Shown: positions 7,391 to 17,125, counted from the stretch's first letter. The stretch is DNA of 56,338 bases from Pseudomonadota bacterium (GCA_023391335.1 JAEWBG010000007.1:1-56338); one strand, 5' to 3'. Notes: a model not told the origin generated them from the sequence alone. Program-made: numbers and translations.

Positions 7391-10300
7391 ATTTGGCGAC
7401 TTCGCCCGCTTCCGGTGCGCCCGAGCCCGGTCGCTTCGTCCGCAGCTTCTCGATCAGGTGTCCGACATATTCTGGCGAATGGGTGTTGCGCGCGATCAAT
7501 CCATAAAAGATCGGCACGACGTAGAGCGTCAGCAGCAACGAGAACGTGACGCCGAAGACAATCACTGCGCCGATGGAACGGCGACTCTCCGCGCCCGCGC
7601 CGACGGCCAACAACAGCGGCATCGCGCCGAACACCGTACAGAGACTCGTCATCAACACCGGCCGTAGTCGGATCGCAGAGGCTTCGATGATTGCCTCGAA
7701 GAACTCCATGCCGCGATCGCGCAGTTGGTTGGCGAACTCGACAATGAGAATGCCGTTCTTGGCGGCAAGGCCAATCAACATGATGCAGCCGATCTGACTG
7801 AAGACGTTGATGGAGCCGCCTTGTACGAACAACCCGATCAGCGCGCCGGTCACTGCGAGCGGCACTGTCATCATGATCACGAGCGGATGCTTGAAGCTTT
7901 CGAACTGAGCCGAAAGCACCAAGAACACGATCGTCAACGCCAATAGGAACGTAACGTACAGCGCGCCGCCGCTGCGACGATACTCGCGCGACTCGCCGTC
8001 ATATTTGATCTGCGCTTCGGGCGGCAATTCCTGCTTGACCACGGCCTCCAGATAATTCAACGCCTCGCCTAGCGAATAGCCCGGAGCCAAACCGGCGGAA
8101 ATCGTGACAGCACGCAGTCGATCGAAGCGCTTGTAATCCTGCGGCCCCGCGGTTTCGGTGACATTCACTAGATTCGCAAGCGGAATTAACGCGCCCTTCT
8201 GGGAACGCACATAAATGTTGTCCAGATCGCTGGGCGTCGCACGATCGGTGTCGCGCGCTTGCAGAATGACTCGATATTCCTGACCGCGATCCAAGTACGT
8301 GGTCACGATGCGCGAGCCCATCATCGTTTCCAGCGTGTGTCCCACTTCCTCGAGCGATACGCCGAGGTCCGCGGCACGATTGCGATCCACTGCGACGTCG
8401 AGTTGCGGTGTGCGCTCGTAATAATCGGAGTCGAGGTTCACGAGCCCAGGATTTTCGGCGGCGCGCGCTAAAACGATGTCGCGCCATTGAGCGAGCTGCT
8501 CGTAAGTCGAGCCGCCCAACACCATTCGCACCGGCGTGCCGGCGCCGCGAATGCCTAAGCTTCCTGGCTGTGTCACCACGACGCGCACGCCGGGCAAATC
8601 GTTAAGCTTGGAACGTAATCGAGCGATGATCTGCGAAGCCGATTCCTCGCGCTCCCCCCAGGGACGCAGCGGCACGATCACACGACCAGAGTTCACGGCA
8701 CCGCCGCCGCCCCAACTTCCCGATCGGGTGAGCACGCGCATCGCATTGCCCTTCTTCACTTCTTCGTCGACGATCGCCTCGACGCGGCGCAAGTAACGAT
8801 CAACATACGACAAGCTCGCGCCTTCCGGAGCGGTAAGGATGATCTGCACCATCCCACGATCTTCCTGAGGTGCGTACTCGCTGGGTAACGACATATAGAG
8901 CACTCCCCCCAGCGCGAGGGCCGCGGCCGCAAGTCCGATCCCCAGAACAGGTCGGCGAATCGTCGTGCGCAGTGTGCGTTCGTAGCGCGCAGACAATCGC
9001 GAGAACACGTTATCGACGAAAGCCGTTACGCGCCCACGCACGATGCCGGTACGGAAGATTTTCGACGTCAGCATCGGCACCAACGTCAATGAAACCAGGC
9101 CGGAAAATGCGATCGCCGCGGCAATCGTGATACCGAACTCGCCGAACAGCCGGCCGATATTGCCGGGCAAATAGGAGATCGGCAGGAATACCGCGATGAG
9201 TACCGCCGTCGTCGCAAGCACTGCAAAGCCAATTTCCTTGCTACCGTCCACGGCAGCGATCAAGGGCGGTTCGCCTTCTTCGATGCGGCGCATGATGTTT
9301 TCCAGGACTACGATCGCATCGTCCACTACAAGTCCGATCGCGAGCACGGCGCCCAGCAGCGTGAGCACGTTGATGGAGAATCCCGCCACCGCCATGACAA
9401 TCGCCGCCGAAATAATCGAAACCGGAATCGTGATCGCCGGAATCAGAGTCGCTCGAGCAGTTCCGAGGAACGCGTAAATCACCACGAGCACCAGCGCCAG
9501 CGCGATGGCGAGCGTGTAGATCACTTCCTTGATGGACTCGTGGACGAATAGCGAATAGTCGACGTTGACGCCGAGCTTGATGTCGTCTGGCAACGCAGCC
9601 TGCATCCGCTGCATTTCTTGCTTGACGCCATCGGTCACATCGAGAATGTTCGCCGTCGACGTCGGAATGATGGAAATGCTGATGCCGGTGACGCCGTTCG
9701 AGCGCGAGAGCGAGCGGAAGTCTTCTGCATCGCGTTTCACATCGGCGACTTCTTTGAGACGCACCACGGAGCCGTCCGCGCCGCGACCCACGACAAGTTG
9801 TCGAAAGTCCTCTTCGTTGTCGAACCCGGTGCGCGTGCGCAGCGAGAACTCTCGATTCACCGATTCGATGCGTCCGGCGGGCAACTGCAGATTCTCTCGC
9901 CTGAGCGCATCTTCCACGTCCTGCACCGTCAAGCCGCGGCCCGCAAGCGCTTTGCGATCGAGCCAAATCCGCATTGCATAGCGGCGCTCGCCGTTGATGC
10001 GCGCCATTGCGACGCCGCTCACGACCGAGAAGCGGTCCAGCAGATAGCGATCTGCGTAGTCGTTCAGTTCCAGCACCGAACGTTTGGTACTGGAAATATC
10101 CACCACAATCACCGGATCGGAATCGACATCGACCTTGGTGATCTCGGGCGGATCCGCTTCATCGGGCAAATTGTTCTCGATGCGTGCCACGCGATCGCGA
10201 ACGTCATTGGCCGCGGACTCGATATCCCGGTTCACGCTGAATTCGATGGTGATGCGCGAGCGCTCTTCTGCGCTCGAGGAGCTGATCTTCTCGATGCCCT

Positions 10301-10523
10301 CCAACCCTGCGACTTGGTTCTCGATGAGCTGGGTGATTTTGGTTTCGATGACTTCCGCGGTCGCACCGCGATACCGCGTATCGATGCTCACAATCGGCGC
10401 GCTGATGTCGGGGTATTCGCGCACGGACAGGCGATTGGCCGCCATGAAACCGATGATGGTGAGCAGCAAGCTCACCACGGTGGCGAATACAGGACGCCGA
10501 ACCGAGATCTCGGAAAGAATCAT
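7389..10523 (-). CDS. RND efflux permease, HAE1/AcrB type
   Basis: Inner-membrane proton-driven export pump, 1044 residues, the usual AcrB/MexB length. The N-terminus has the conserved first helix, then the porter block beginning REYPDISAP. The proton-relay aspartates are Asp401-Asp402 in GLVVDDAIVVLENI, and the TM10 lysine is in GLAAKNGILIVEFA. The N- and C-terminal halves each carry a large periplasmic loop. The gene overlaps the adaptor gene by 4 bp (ATGA), so the two are translationally coupled. No TolC-like outer-membrane channel lies nearby, so the pump must use one encoded elsewhere. The substrate cannot be read from the sequence. Confidence 0.94.
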   Translation of the reverse strand: MILSEISVRRPVFATVVSLLLTIIGFMAANRLSVREYPDISAPIVSIDTRYRGATAEVIETKITQLIENQVAGLEGIEKISSSSAEERSRITIEFSVNRDIESAANDVRDRVARIENNLPDEADPPEITKVDVDSDPVIVVDISSTKRSVLELNDYADRYLLDRFSVVSGVAMARINGERRYAMRIWLDRKALAGRGLTVQDVEDALRRENLQLPAGRIESVNREFSLRTRTGFDNEEDFRQLVVGRGADGSVVRLKEVADVKRDAEDFRSLSRSNGVTGISISIIPTSTANILDVTDGVKQEMQRMQAALPDDIKLGVNVDYSLFVHESIKEVIYTLAIALALVLVVIYAFLGTARATLIPAITIPVSIISAAIVMAVAGFSINVLTLLGAVLAIGLVVDDAIVVLENIMRRIEEGEPPLIAAVDGSKEIGFAVLATTAVLIAVFLPISYLPGNIGRLFGEFGITIAAAIAFSGLVSLTLVPMLTSKIFRTGIVRGRVTAFVDNVFSRLSARYERTLRTTIRRPVLGIGLAAAALALGGVLYMSLPSEYAPQEDRGMVQIILTAPEGASLSYVDRYLRRVEAIVDEEVKKGNAMRVLTRSGSWGGGGAVNSGRVIVPLRPWGEREESASQIIARLRSKLNDLPGVRVVVTQPGSLGIRGAGTPVRMVLGGSTYEQLAQWRDIVLARAAENPGLVNLDSDYYERTPQLDVAVDRNRAADLGVSLEEVGHTLETMMGSRIVTTYLDRGQEYRVILQARDTDRATPSDLDNIYVRSQKGALIPLANLVNVTETAGPQDYKRFDRLRAVTISAGLAPGYSLGEALNYLEAVVKQELPPEAQIKYDGESREYRRSGGALYVTFLLALTIVFLVLSAQFESFKHPLVIMMTVPLAVTGALIGLFVQGGSINVFSQIGCIMLIGLAAKNGILIVEFANQLRDRGMEFFEAIIEASAIRLRPVLMTSLCTVFGAMPLLLAVGAGAESRRSIGAVIVFGVTFSLLLTLYVVPIFYGLIARNTHSPEYVGHLIEKLRTKRPGSGAPEAGEVAK

Positions 10524-11653
10524 GACGGCTGCGAAGCGACTTTCACGGCCGCGCCATCATGCACTTTCTGCGTGCCTTCGATGACGACTACGTCGTCCGG
10601 TTTCACGCCTTCGAGAATTTCGACTTCGCCAGGCCGGCGACGCCCGATCGAAACGGCCACTCGCGACGCTTTGCCATCTTTGACGGTGAAGACGTATTTC
10701 TCCTCGCCTTCCGGCACGATCGCTTGCTCAGGGATGAACAACGCCTTGCCTTCGGGCCGTACGAGTTGCACGGTCATGAACATGCCGGGCTTGAGGCTGC
10801 CGTCTTTATTGTCGATGAGCGCTCTCACCGTCACCGCTCGACTGACAGGATCGACGCGCGTGTCCACGCTCGCAACTTGGCCAGTGAAGAGCCGATCCGC
10901 ATACGCAGACGTGCGCGCCTGAATCTGCAGTCCGGTTTTCACTTGAGCGAGAAAGACTTCAGGCACGGAGAAATCGAGCTTCACCACGGAGGTGTCATCG
11001 AGCGTCGTGATGACGGTTCCTGGGTTGACGAGCCCGCCGAGGCTGACGTTTCGCAAACCGACACGTCCTGCGAAGGGTGCCGAGATGATCCGGTCGTTCA
11101 AGCGCGAACGTGCCGCTTGCACTTTCGCATCGTTCGACAGCACCGTGGCTTGAAGTTGATCAAGTTGCGCCTCCGAGAGAACGTGCGTTTGAAACAATTC
11201 TTGGCTGCGCTTGAATTGGCTACGGCTCTCGCTCGCGGCGGCCTGTGCGGCTGCAAGGTCCGCACGTGTTTCATCGCTGTCGAGTTCGATCAGTACATCG
11301 CCAGCGTGGACCTGTTGCCCTTCGCGGAATTTGATCGCGGCGACGCGCCCCGCAACCTTCGCCGTCAGATCCACCGATTCGTTCGCTCGCACGGTGCCGA
11401 GTGCTTCCACTTTCTCCGCGAAATCTTTCAACTGCGGATGGGCCACGATCACGCTTGCTACATTGTTGCGCGCCGGCCTGGCTGCAGCGCCCGCAGTCGA
11501 ATCGCGCTTCTGCACGAACCACACGATTGCTGCGACGACGATCGCGCCCACGACGAGAGCGATGAGCGCACGAGCGCTTACGAGGTCGCCCAATGAACGA
11601 CGCGTTTCCGGCGCGTCTGACACGAGCCTGGGAGAAAGATCAGACAAAGGCAT
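10520..11653 (-). CDS. RND periplasmic adaptor (membrane fusion protein)
   Basis: The 377-residue adaptor links the permease to an outer-membrane channel. A single N-terminal transmembrane anchor spans about 28-47, with no lipobox. The lipoyl/barrel-sandwich first half starts near ANESVDLTAKVAGRVAAIKF, a helical hairpin covers about 127-175, the second lipoyl half carries APFAGRVGLRNVSLG, and the beta-barrel follows. The hairpin is short, as in MexA-like adaptors. It is the first gene of the pair, with 183 bp of sequence up to the end of cysK, so it probably has its own promoter. The N-terminal 25 residues are cytoplasmic and unusually long. Confidence 0.93.
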   Translation of the reverse strand: MPLSDLSPRLVSDAPETRRSLGDLVSARALIALVVGAIVVAAIVWFVQKRDSTAGAAARPARNNVASVIVAHPQLKDFAEKVEALGTVRANESVDLTAKVAGRVAAIKFREGQQVHAGDVLIELDSDETRADLAAAQAAASESRSQFKRSQELFQTHVLSEAQLDQLQATVLSNDAKVQAARSRLNDRIISAPFAGRVGLRNVSLGGLVNPGTVITTLDDTSVVKLDFSVPEVFLAQVKTGLQIQARTSAYADRLFTGQVASVDTRVDPVSRAVTVRALIDNKDGSLKPGMFMTVQLVRPEGKALFIPEQAIVPEGEEKYVFTVKDGKASRVAVSIGRRRPGEVEILEGVKPDDVVVIEGTQKVHDGAAVKVASQPS

Positions 11654-11836
11654 CTCTGCAGCAGTGATTACACGAAAGCGGACAAAAGGGCGGATGAATC
11701 CGCGTGCCGCTGTCCGTCGCCAGAACTGGCGGCTGGGAGCGTATAACGAAGTCAGCGACGCGTAGGTATTCGCCCAGTCAAGAATCGTGAATCCGACATA
11801 GGCGTCACACTACGCGCCGCGCTGCGCGAGAACGGC

Positions 11837-12778
11837 TTACGGTTCAGCGTCGGAGCCATCCGTCACGCCTTCGAACAGCGGAGTGCTCAAGTAGCGCTCG
11901 CCTGTATCCGGCAACATCGCAAGAACGGTGGAACCTTGCGGCGCCTTCTCAGCCACTTTCAGCGCGGCTGCGAATGTCGCGCCGGACGAAATACCACAGA
12001 AGATGCCTTCTTTTGCCGCAAGCGCACGCGAGGTCTTGATGGCCTCGTCATCGCCGACCGTCACGATTTGATCGGGAACCGACCGATTCAGCACGCCCGG
12101 AACGAAGTCCGGCGTCCAGCCCTGAATCTTATGCGGCTTGAATTCCGCACCGCCCAAGAGCGATGCGTTGGCGGGTTCAGCAACGATGATCTTCGTTTCG
12201 GGACGAGCCTTCTTGATCATCTCTCCAGCGCCCGTCAGCGTCCCGCCCGTTCCCCAGCCACTCACCCAGAAATCGAGTCGTTTGCCTGCGAAGTCGCTTA
12301 GGATCTCGGGGCCGGTCGTATTGCGGTGATATTCCGGATTCGCTTGATTCTCGAACTGACGCGCCAAGAACCATCCGTGTTTGCGCGCGAGCTCATCGGC
12401 TTTGCGAACCATCCCGGTTCCACGCTCGGCAGCCGGCGTGAGAATCACTTGTGCGCCTAGCATACGCATGATCTTGCGGCGCTCGATCGAGAAGGACTCG
12501 GCCATCACGGCGACGAATGGGTAACCCTTTGCCGCGCAGACCATCGCCAGTGCAATGCCGGTGTTGCCCGAGGTTGCCTCGACGACCGTCTGGCCAGGCT
12601 TGAGCGTGCCGCGGCGCTCGGCGTCTTCGATGATCGCAATTGCGAGGCGATCCTTGACCGAGGACAGCGGATTGAAGAACTCGCACTTCACATACATGGT
12701 CGTGTGCGAAGGCGCCAACCGGTTGATGCGAACGATAGGGGTGCGGCCAATCGTGCCAAGGATGTTGTCGTAAATCAT
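11837..12778 (-). CDS. cysK: Cysteine synthase A (O-acetylserine sulfhydrylase)
   Basis: PLP enzyme that makes cysteine from O-acetylserine and sulfide. Lys42 in SSVKDR binds the cofactor, the substrate loop TSGNTG is at 69-74, the phosphate-binding GTGGT is at 176-180, and GISSG carries the serine near the pyridine nitrogen. The length of 313 fits CysK. It stands alone, 183 bp upstream of the RND adaptor gene. The leader has a short heptameric TGACCAG array (12809-12830). Confidence 0.95.
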   Translation of the reverse strand: MIYDNILGTIGRTPIVRINRLAPSHTTMYVKCEFFNPLSSVKDRLAIAIIEDAERRGTLKPGQTVVEATSGNTGIALAMVCAAKGYPFVAVMAESFSIERRKIMRMLGAQVILTPAAERGTGMVRKADELARKHGWFLARQFENQANPEYHRNTTGPEILSDFAGKRLDFWVSGWGTGGTLTGAGEMIKKARPETKIIVAEPANASLLGGAEFKPHKIQGWTPDFVPGVLNRSVPDQIVTVGDDEAIKTSRALAAKEGIFCGISSGATFAAALKVAEKAPQGSTVLAMLPDTGERYLSTPLFEGVTDGSDAEP

Positions 12779-12808
12779 GAGTGCGACTCGCTGCGTGGCG
12801 GAATTGAA

Positions 12809-12830
12809 TGACCAGTGACCAAGTGACCGA
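12809..12830. repeat. Degenerate heptameric TGACCAG array
   Basis: Units TGACCAG, TGACCAA and TGACCGA with period 7 and one single-base spacer, 31 bp upstream of the cysK start. It belongs to the same series as the TGACTGG arrays. The rest of the 186-bp gap to phaC shows no gene. Confidence 0.65.
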
Positions 12831-12964
12831 TTAGGGATTGGCGAGAGTAAGACGAGACGTACGCCGCCGTCGAGTGACAGAGCGGTTATAAAGCGCTTCG
12901 CGAGGCTTCAGGTGGAGCTGTAGGCCGCTCGAGCGACGAACCAGCGAAACCCGACATGCGCACG

Positions 12965-14017
12965 TCATCTGTCTCGCAACCAGCCGGCGATGCGCTCGGG
13001 AATCTCCTTCTGCGCGCCTCGGCTCACGTAAATCCCGATGTGTCCACCGTTGAATTCGTGCTCCGCGTAATCCCTGCTACCTACCAATTGTTTCAACGGC
13101 CGGCTCGCGCTTGGCGGGACGAGGTGGTCTTGGCGGGCGAAGACATTCAAAACGGGCATCGTGATGCGCTTCGGATTCACGTCTCGACCGCCGACCTTCA
13201 GTGTCCCTCGTATGAGCTCATTGCCCTTCACGAGCTTGGTGAGGAACTCGCGAAAGACCGCGCCGGGCTGATCAGGGCTGTCGAAGATCCATTTCTCCAT
13301 GCGCAGAAAATTGCGCAGCGCCTCAGGATCGTCCAGCGAGTCGATCAGCTGCACGTACTTTTGAGAATGCAAGCGAAACGGCAGTAGGTTCACGAACATC
13401 GTGTTCAGGAGCGAACCGGGAATATTGCCGTACGCATCTACGAGCGCGTCCACATCCAGCGTCTCGCTCCACTTGGTGAGCAGGTTATCTTCGGTGCGGA
13501 AATCCACCGGCGTGACCATCGTGATCAAGTTGCGTACGCGTTCAGGCTTCAACGCAGCATACGAAATGCTGAACGTCCCGCCTTGGCAGACGCCCAGCAA
13601 GTTGATGCTCGGCTGTCCGCTTTCTCGACGCACAACGTCGACGCAACAATCGAGATAGCGCAACACGTAGTCGCTCATGTCGAGCAGCCGATCGGCACCG
13701 TCCGGGTAACCCCAATCGATCAAATAGACATCGACGCCGCGCTTGAGCAGGCCACGAATGAGCGATCGATCGGGCTGCAAATCCAACATATACGGACGGT
13801 TGACCAGCGCGTAGCAGATCAAGAGCGGCACTGGATTGCGAGCACGTGGCGCTTCTGGATCCGCTTCATAGCGATACAAGATGAGCTTGTCTTCGCGATA
13901 CACCTCGCGCTTCGCCGCAGTGCCGATCTCGATCTCGCCAGCATTTGCCAGCGCTCCGACCACACTCGCCATTTTGCTCGCGAGTTGCGCGAACGGCGTT
14001 TCCGTTTCGGGATTCAT
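12965..14017 (-). CDS. phaC: Class III polyhydroxyalkanoate synthase, catalytic subunit PhaC
   Basis: Polymerises 3-hydroxyacyl-CoA into PHA granules together with PhaE. The 350-residue length is that of class III PhaC (about 355), much shorter than class I. The lipase-like box is GVCQGG with Cys144 as nucleophile; Asp297 (ARQDHLV) and His326 (GGHIGIYV) complete the triad, at the spacing of the Allochromatium enzyme (149/302/331). The start ATG at 14017 overlaps the phaE stop by 4 bp (ATGA). The longer open frame upstream lies inside phaE and is rejected. PhaE is translated first, and coupling should keep the subunits balanced. Confidence 0.95.
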   Translation of the reverse strand: MNPETETPFAQLASKMASVVGALANAGEIEIGTAAKREVYREDKLILYRYEADPEAPRARNPVPLLICYALVNRPYMLDLQPDRSLIRGLLKRGVDVYLIDWGYPDGADRLLDMSDYVLRYLDCCVDVVRRESGQPSINLLGVCQGGTFSISYAALKPERVRNLITMVTPVDFRTEDNLLTKWSETLDVDALVDAYGNIPGSLLNTMFVNLLPFRLHSQKYVQLIDSLDDPEALRNFLRMEKWIFDSPDQPGAVFREFLTKLVKGNELIRGTLKVGGRDVNPKRITMPVLNVFARQDHLVPPSASRPLKQLVGSRDYAEHEFNGGHIGIYVSRGAQKEIPERIAGWLRDR

Positions 14018-14793
14018 CGCGATACCTTGCTCGATTTGCGAGTTGGCTTTTTGCCTGCGCGAGTCGCGGATGTCGATACGCGTTTGGACTTCGCACGCGT
14101 GGGCGTACCGCCGATCTCTGCAGACTTCAATGTTTCGATCTCGTGACGCAGGGCACGCAACTGTTGATGTACTGAGTTGAGTTCGGCTCGCGTCGGCATA
14201 TCGAACATACGTGCAACCTGCTCGATGACCTTCTGCTGCTCGCGCAGACGCCGAACGGCCGCGTTGCTCACCGCACCCTGCAACTGCGCAAATTCGGAAC
14301 TGTGTGCGACTTTCGTAAAGACTGTCTCGCCGCATTCCACCCACAAGTCGTACAGCTCGCGCTCGGTAAGCGGTGCGCCTTCCCGCGCTTTCAATCGCCG
14401 CTCCAGTTCATCGAGCGCCTGCAAATGCACGTTTACGATGGCGTCGCGGAACTGCTCTTCGACTCTTCTGAATTCAGCATCGGCAGTTTGCAAGCGCATC
14501 CACGGCTCGAACTGACTTGCTGCAATGCCGAGCGGAGGCAATTTGCTGAGCAAATCTAAGATGCTCTGTTGCGCAGTGCCGAGTCCGCGCAGCGTTTGAC
14601 TCAACTCGTCCTGGCTCTGCCCGCCGAACATCGGATTGGCGTGAGGGCGCATCAGCTTGAGCCACTCGCGCATCGATGCGATCCAGGACTCACTGTCCTG
14701 ATGAGTTTCGGCGCGCTCACCGCGCAAACGCTCGCGCTGCTGGTTGAGCCAATCCGCGATCTGGCTCGGATCGAACGGGGCCTGGTCGGTCAT
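14014..14793 (-). CDS. phaE: Class III polyhydroxyalkanoate synthase subunit PhaE
   Basis: Non-catalytic partner needed for class III PhaC activity. The protein is 259 residues, shorter than the typical 350 or so of PhaE. It is largely helical, with a central region about 95-200 (QTADAEFRRVEEQF, LYDLWVECGETVF) typical of the family and a long C-terminal coiled coil. The last 30 residues are rich in Lys, Arg, Ser and Thr (TRAGKKPTRKSSKVSR), which is unusual and could bind nucleic acid or the granule surface; that is inference. It is the first gene of the phaE-phaC unit and diverges from phaR. Confidence 0.9.
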   Translation of the reverse strand: MTDQAPFDPSQIADWLNQQRERLRGERAETHQDSESWIASMREWLKLMRPHANPMFGGQSQDELSQTLRGLGTAQQSILDLLSKLPPLGIAASQFEPWMRLQTADAEFRRVEEQFRDAIVNVHLQALDELERRLKAREGAPLTERELYDLWVECGETVFTKVAHSSEFAQLQGAVSNAAVRRLREQQKVIEQVARMFDMPTRAELNSVHQQLRALRHEIETLKSAEIGGTPTRAKSKRVSTSATRAGKKPTRKSSKVSR

Positions 14794-15032
14794 GCGGCGC
14801 TCTCGGCCGCTGCGGGCGTGTCTTTCATGGCTGGAGAGATGTTATGCAAAGCGCTCTCGCGTAGGAGCTACATTGTTGCACTGCCAAAATTGCGCGGCTA
14901 CAGTACCCGCCCGCGCTGCGGCGGCCGTCCGTAACGGGAGCTAGCGTGGCGATTGTCCCAAATCCTTTCGTCTCGAACATGTCGAGGCGCGGCGCATGCA
15001 AGTCGTGCTCGCTCCAATCCGATAGGTGACTC
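14794..15032. promoter_or_regulatory. Divergent phaE / phaR control region
   Basis: A 239-bp region with no gene, between oppositely oriented phaE and phaR. PhaR proteins in other bacteria autoregulate and bind TGC-rich sites. Here TTGTTGCACTGCC near 14873-14885 and ATTGCGCGG just after it are TGC/GC-rich candidates. The site assignment is a guess. No clear -35/-10 pair is seen. Confidence 0.35.
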
Positions 15033-15509
15033 ATGAGTACAGAGCGCATCATCAAAAAGTATGCGAATCGGCGGCTGTACGATGCATCCCAGAGCCGGCA
15101 CGTCACCCTCGATGACGTGCGCAACATGATCATTGCTGGCGAACGCATCAAGGTGGTCGACGATAAAACCCAAGAGGACATCACGCGGGTGATTCTGCTG
15201 CAGGTCATTGCGGATCAGGAGCAATTCGGGCGCCCGATCTTGTCGACCTCGCTGCTCGAATCTCTGATTCGTTTCTACGGCAATTCGCTACAAAGCTTCT
15301 TGAGCGATTATCTCGACAAGAGCGTTGAGACGTTCGTACGTCAGCAAGAAGCCGTGCAAGCGCAACTCGCGCGCATGTTCGGCGGCGCACCGTTGCATTC
15401 GATGGCAGAGCTGACTCGGCAAAATCTCGAGATGTGGGCGAAGATGCAAGAAGGCATGTTCGCTGCTTTCAGCCCACCGCGCCCGCCATCAGGCAATTCA
15501 CAAGATTAA
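15033..15509 (+). CDS. phaR: PHA synthesis repressor PhaR
   Basis: A 158-residue regulator of PHA accumulation that in other bacteria binds both DNA and PHA. The N-terminal DNA-binding domain is unmistakable: IIKKYANRRLYDASQSRHVT at 6-25, followed by the accumulation-regulatory domain about 60-115 (LLQVIADQEQFG). The C-terminus is helical and ends in a proline-rich stretch. It is divergent from phaE-phaC and is followed by glgA after 18 bp, so the PHA regulator and glycogen synthase are probably one transcript. That links the two storage polymers. Confidence 0.95.
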   Translation: MSTERIIKKYANRRLYDASQSRHVTLDDVRNMIIAGERIKVVDDKTQEDITRVILLQVIADQEQFGRPILSTSLLESLIRFYGNSLQSFLSDYLDKSVETFVRQQEAVQAQLARMFGGAPLHSMAELTRQNLEMWAKMQEGMFAAFSPPRPPSGNSQD

Positions 15510-15527
15510 GCCGCGAACATCGCCCTC

Positions 15528-16970
15528 ATGAAAATCGCATTCGCCGCATCCGAGATCGCGCCGCTCGCCAAATCGGGAGGGCTCGCCGATGTGGCGGGCG
15601 CATTGCCTCGCCACCTCAAGCAACTCGGTCACGACGTGCGGCTCTTCATGCCGCTCTACGCAAGCATCGGATATGCGGGGCTTGAGAGCACAACCGTTGC
15701 ACGAGCGGAAAACGTCCCGCTGCACTTGGGTAATCACCACTACGAATTCACTTTGCGCGAGTCTCGGCTTCCCGATTCGGATGTGCCGTTGTACTTGATT
15801 CATTGCCCGGCGGTTTACGACCGCCCGACTATTTACACCAATGGTGTCGATGAACATCTGCGGTTTCTCGTCTTACAGCGAGCGATCATCGAAGCGTGCC
15901 AACGCGTGCCGTTCGCACCCGAAATCATGCACTGCAATGATTGGCACACCGCACTGATTCCGTTGATGCTCAAAACCGTGTACGCGTGGGATCGGCTGTT
16001 CGATAGCACTCGCACGATCATGTCGATTCACAACATCGGCTATCAGGGCATCTTTGCGAATGGCACTGCTTACGACATCGGCGGCGATCTGAGCGGCCAG
16101 CTGGCGCCCGATACCGCTGCGGGTGGAGCGATCAACTGGCTGCGCGAAGGCGTACGTCATTCGAATCGTGTCACCACTGTGAGCCCGACGTACGCGAATG
16201 AAATCTGCACGCCGATTGGCGGACACGGATTGGACGGAGATTTGCGCGCGCGTCACGATCAGATCGTCGGCATTCTGAATGGCGTGGACTATTCGCAGTG
16301 GAGTCCCGCCAACGATCGTTATCTAAAGTATCGATTTTCGCACGATGATGTCTCCGGCAAGCACCGCACCAAGCGCGAACTACTCGACTGGTTGAATCTT
16401 CCTGTTGCGGATTCAACCCCGCTGATGGGTATCGTGTCGCGACTCACGATTCAGAAGGGCTTCGATTTGTTATTCGATTCCCTGGCCGAAATCCTCGCCA
16501 CGCGAGATTTGGCTCTGGTTGCGTTGGGCAGCGGCGATGCGAAGTACGAAGATTTCTTCGCTTATTTGCAGCGGCGATTCCCGGATCGCGTGGTGTTTCA
16601 CCGCGGTTACCACGATGAGCTATCGCATTTGATCGAAGCCGCGAGCGACATGTTCCTCATGCCCTCGCTCTATGAACCCTGCGGACTCAATCAAATGTAC
16701 AGCCTAAAGTACGGCACGATTCCCATCGTGCGCCGCACGGGTGGCTTGGCCGATTCAGTGCAAATGTGGGACGGCAACACGCGCCAAGGCACGGGCATCG
16801 TCTTCAACGACTTCGATACCAACGCGATTCGCTGGGCGATTCACACTGCACTCGATCTCTACAAAGATCGCGACGCCTGGCAGCAGATGATGCGCAATGC
16901 CATGGCTCAGGATTTCTCGTGGGACAGGCAGGTGCAGGAGTATGTGAGGTTATACGAGGAAGTGAGGTGA
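15528..16970 (+). CDS. glgA: Glycogen synthase (ADP-glucose type) GlgA
   Basis: GT5 glycosyltransferase that adds glucose from ADP-glucose to glycogen. It has 480 residues against 477 in E. coli. The ADP-glucose-binding KSGGL is at 15-19, and the C-terminal GT-B block LMPSLYEPCGLNQMYSLKYG contains the catalytic-domain Glu, followed by VRRTGGLADSV. The start ATG is 18 bp after the phaR stop with no strong ribosome-binding site, so translational coupling is likely. glgC is convergent, 0.8 kb downstream, separated by a lipoprotein gene. No branching enzyme (glgB) or glgX is present in the window. Confidence 0.96.
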   Translation: MKIAFAASEIAPLAKSGGLADVAGALPRHLKQLGHDVRLFMPLYASIGYAGLESTTVARAENVPLHLGNHHYEFTLRESRLPDSDVPLYLIHCPAVYDRPTIYTNGVDEHLRFLVLQRAIIEACQRVPFAPEIMHCNDWHTALIPLMLKTVYAWDRLFDSTRTIMSIHNIGYQGIFANGTAYDIGGDLSGQLAPDTAAGGAINWLREGVRHSNRVTTVSPTYANEICTPIGGHGLDGDLRARHDQIVGILNGVDYSQWSPANDRYLKYRFSHDDVSGKHRTKRELLDWLNLPVADSTPLMGIVSRLTIQKGFDLLFDSLAEILATRDLALVALGSGDAKYEDFFAYLQRRFPDRVVFHRGYHDELSHLIEAASDMFLMPSLYEPCGLNQMYSLKYGTIPIVRRTGGLADSVQMWDGNTRQGTGIVFNDFDTNAIRWAIHTALDLYKDRDAWQQMMRNAMAQDFSWDRQVQEYVRLYEEVR

Positions 16971-16978
16971 GCGGACCG

Positions 16979-17012
16979 TGACGGGTCACGGGTCACGGGT
17001 CACGGGTCACGG
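16979..17012. repeat. GGGTCAC x4 heptameric array
   Basis: Four exact GGGTCAC units (16983, 16990, 16997, 17004), 12 bp after the glgA stop codon. Unit length 7, as in the other arrays. Confidence 0.92.
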
Positions 17013-17095
17013 AAGAGGATACTCGCCCACACTCCACACCTCACACTGCCCACATTTTTTGTGTTTCGTCCGGACTTCCCGTCCGATCTGACTGG

Positions 17096-17123
17096 TCACC
17101 AGTCACTAGTCACGAGTCACTTG
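17096..17123. repeat. Heptameric TCACCAG/TCACTAG array
   Basis: Four period-7 units: TCACCAG, TCACTAG, TCACGAG and TCACTTG. The array ends 2 bp before the stop codon of the minus-strand LEA-type lipoprotein gene. It is the reverse complement of the TGACTGG family. Confidence 0.88.
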
Positions 17124-17125
17124 TT

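Noticed and set aside
9618..11596. Long open frames on the plus strand opposite the RND genes
   Set aside because: They are antisense to well-supported minus-strand genes, have no family motifs, and are expected in high-GC sequence.
14018..14344. N-terminal extension of PhaC by about 109 residues
   Set aside because: The extra frame lies entirely in phaE; the 350-residue start at 14017 gives the normal class III length and an ATGA overlap.
4559..17123. Tandem arrays as a CRISPR array
   Set aside because: Units of 7-8 bp are contiguous without spacers, and there are no cas genes.
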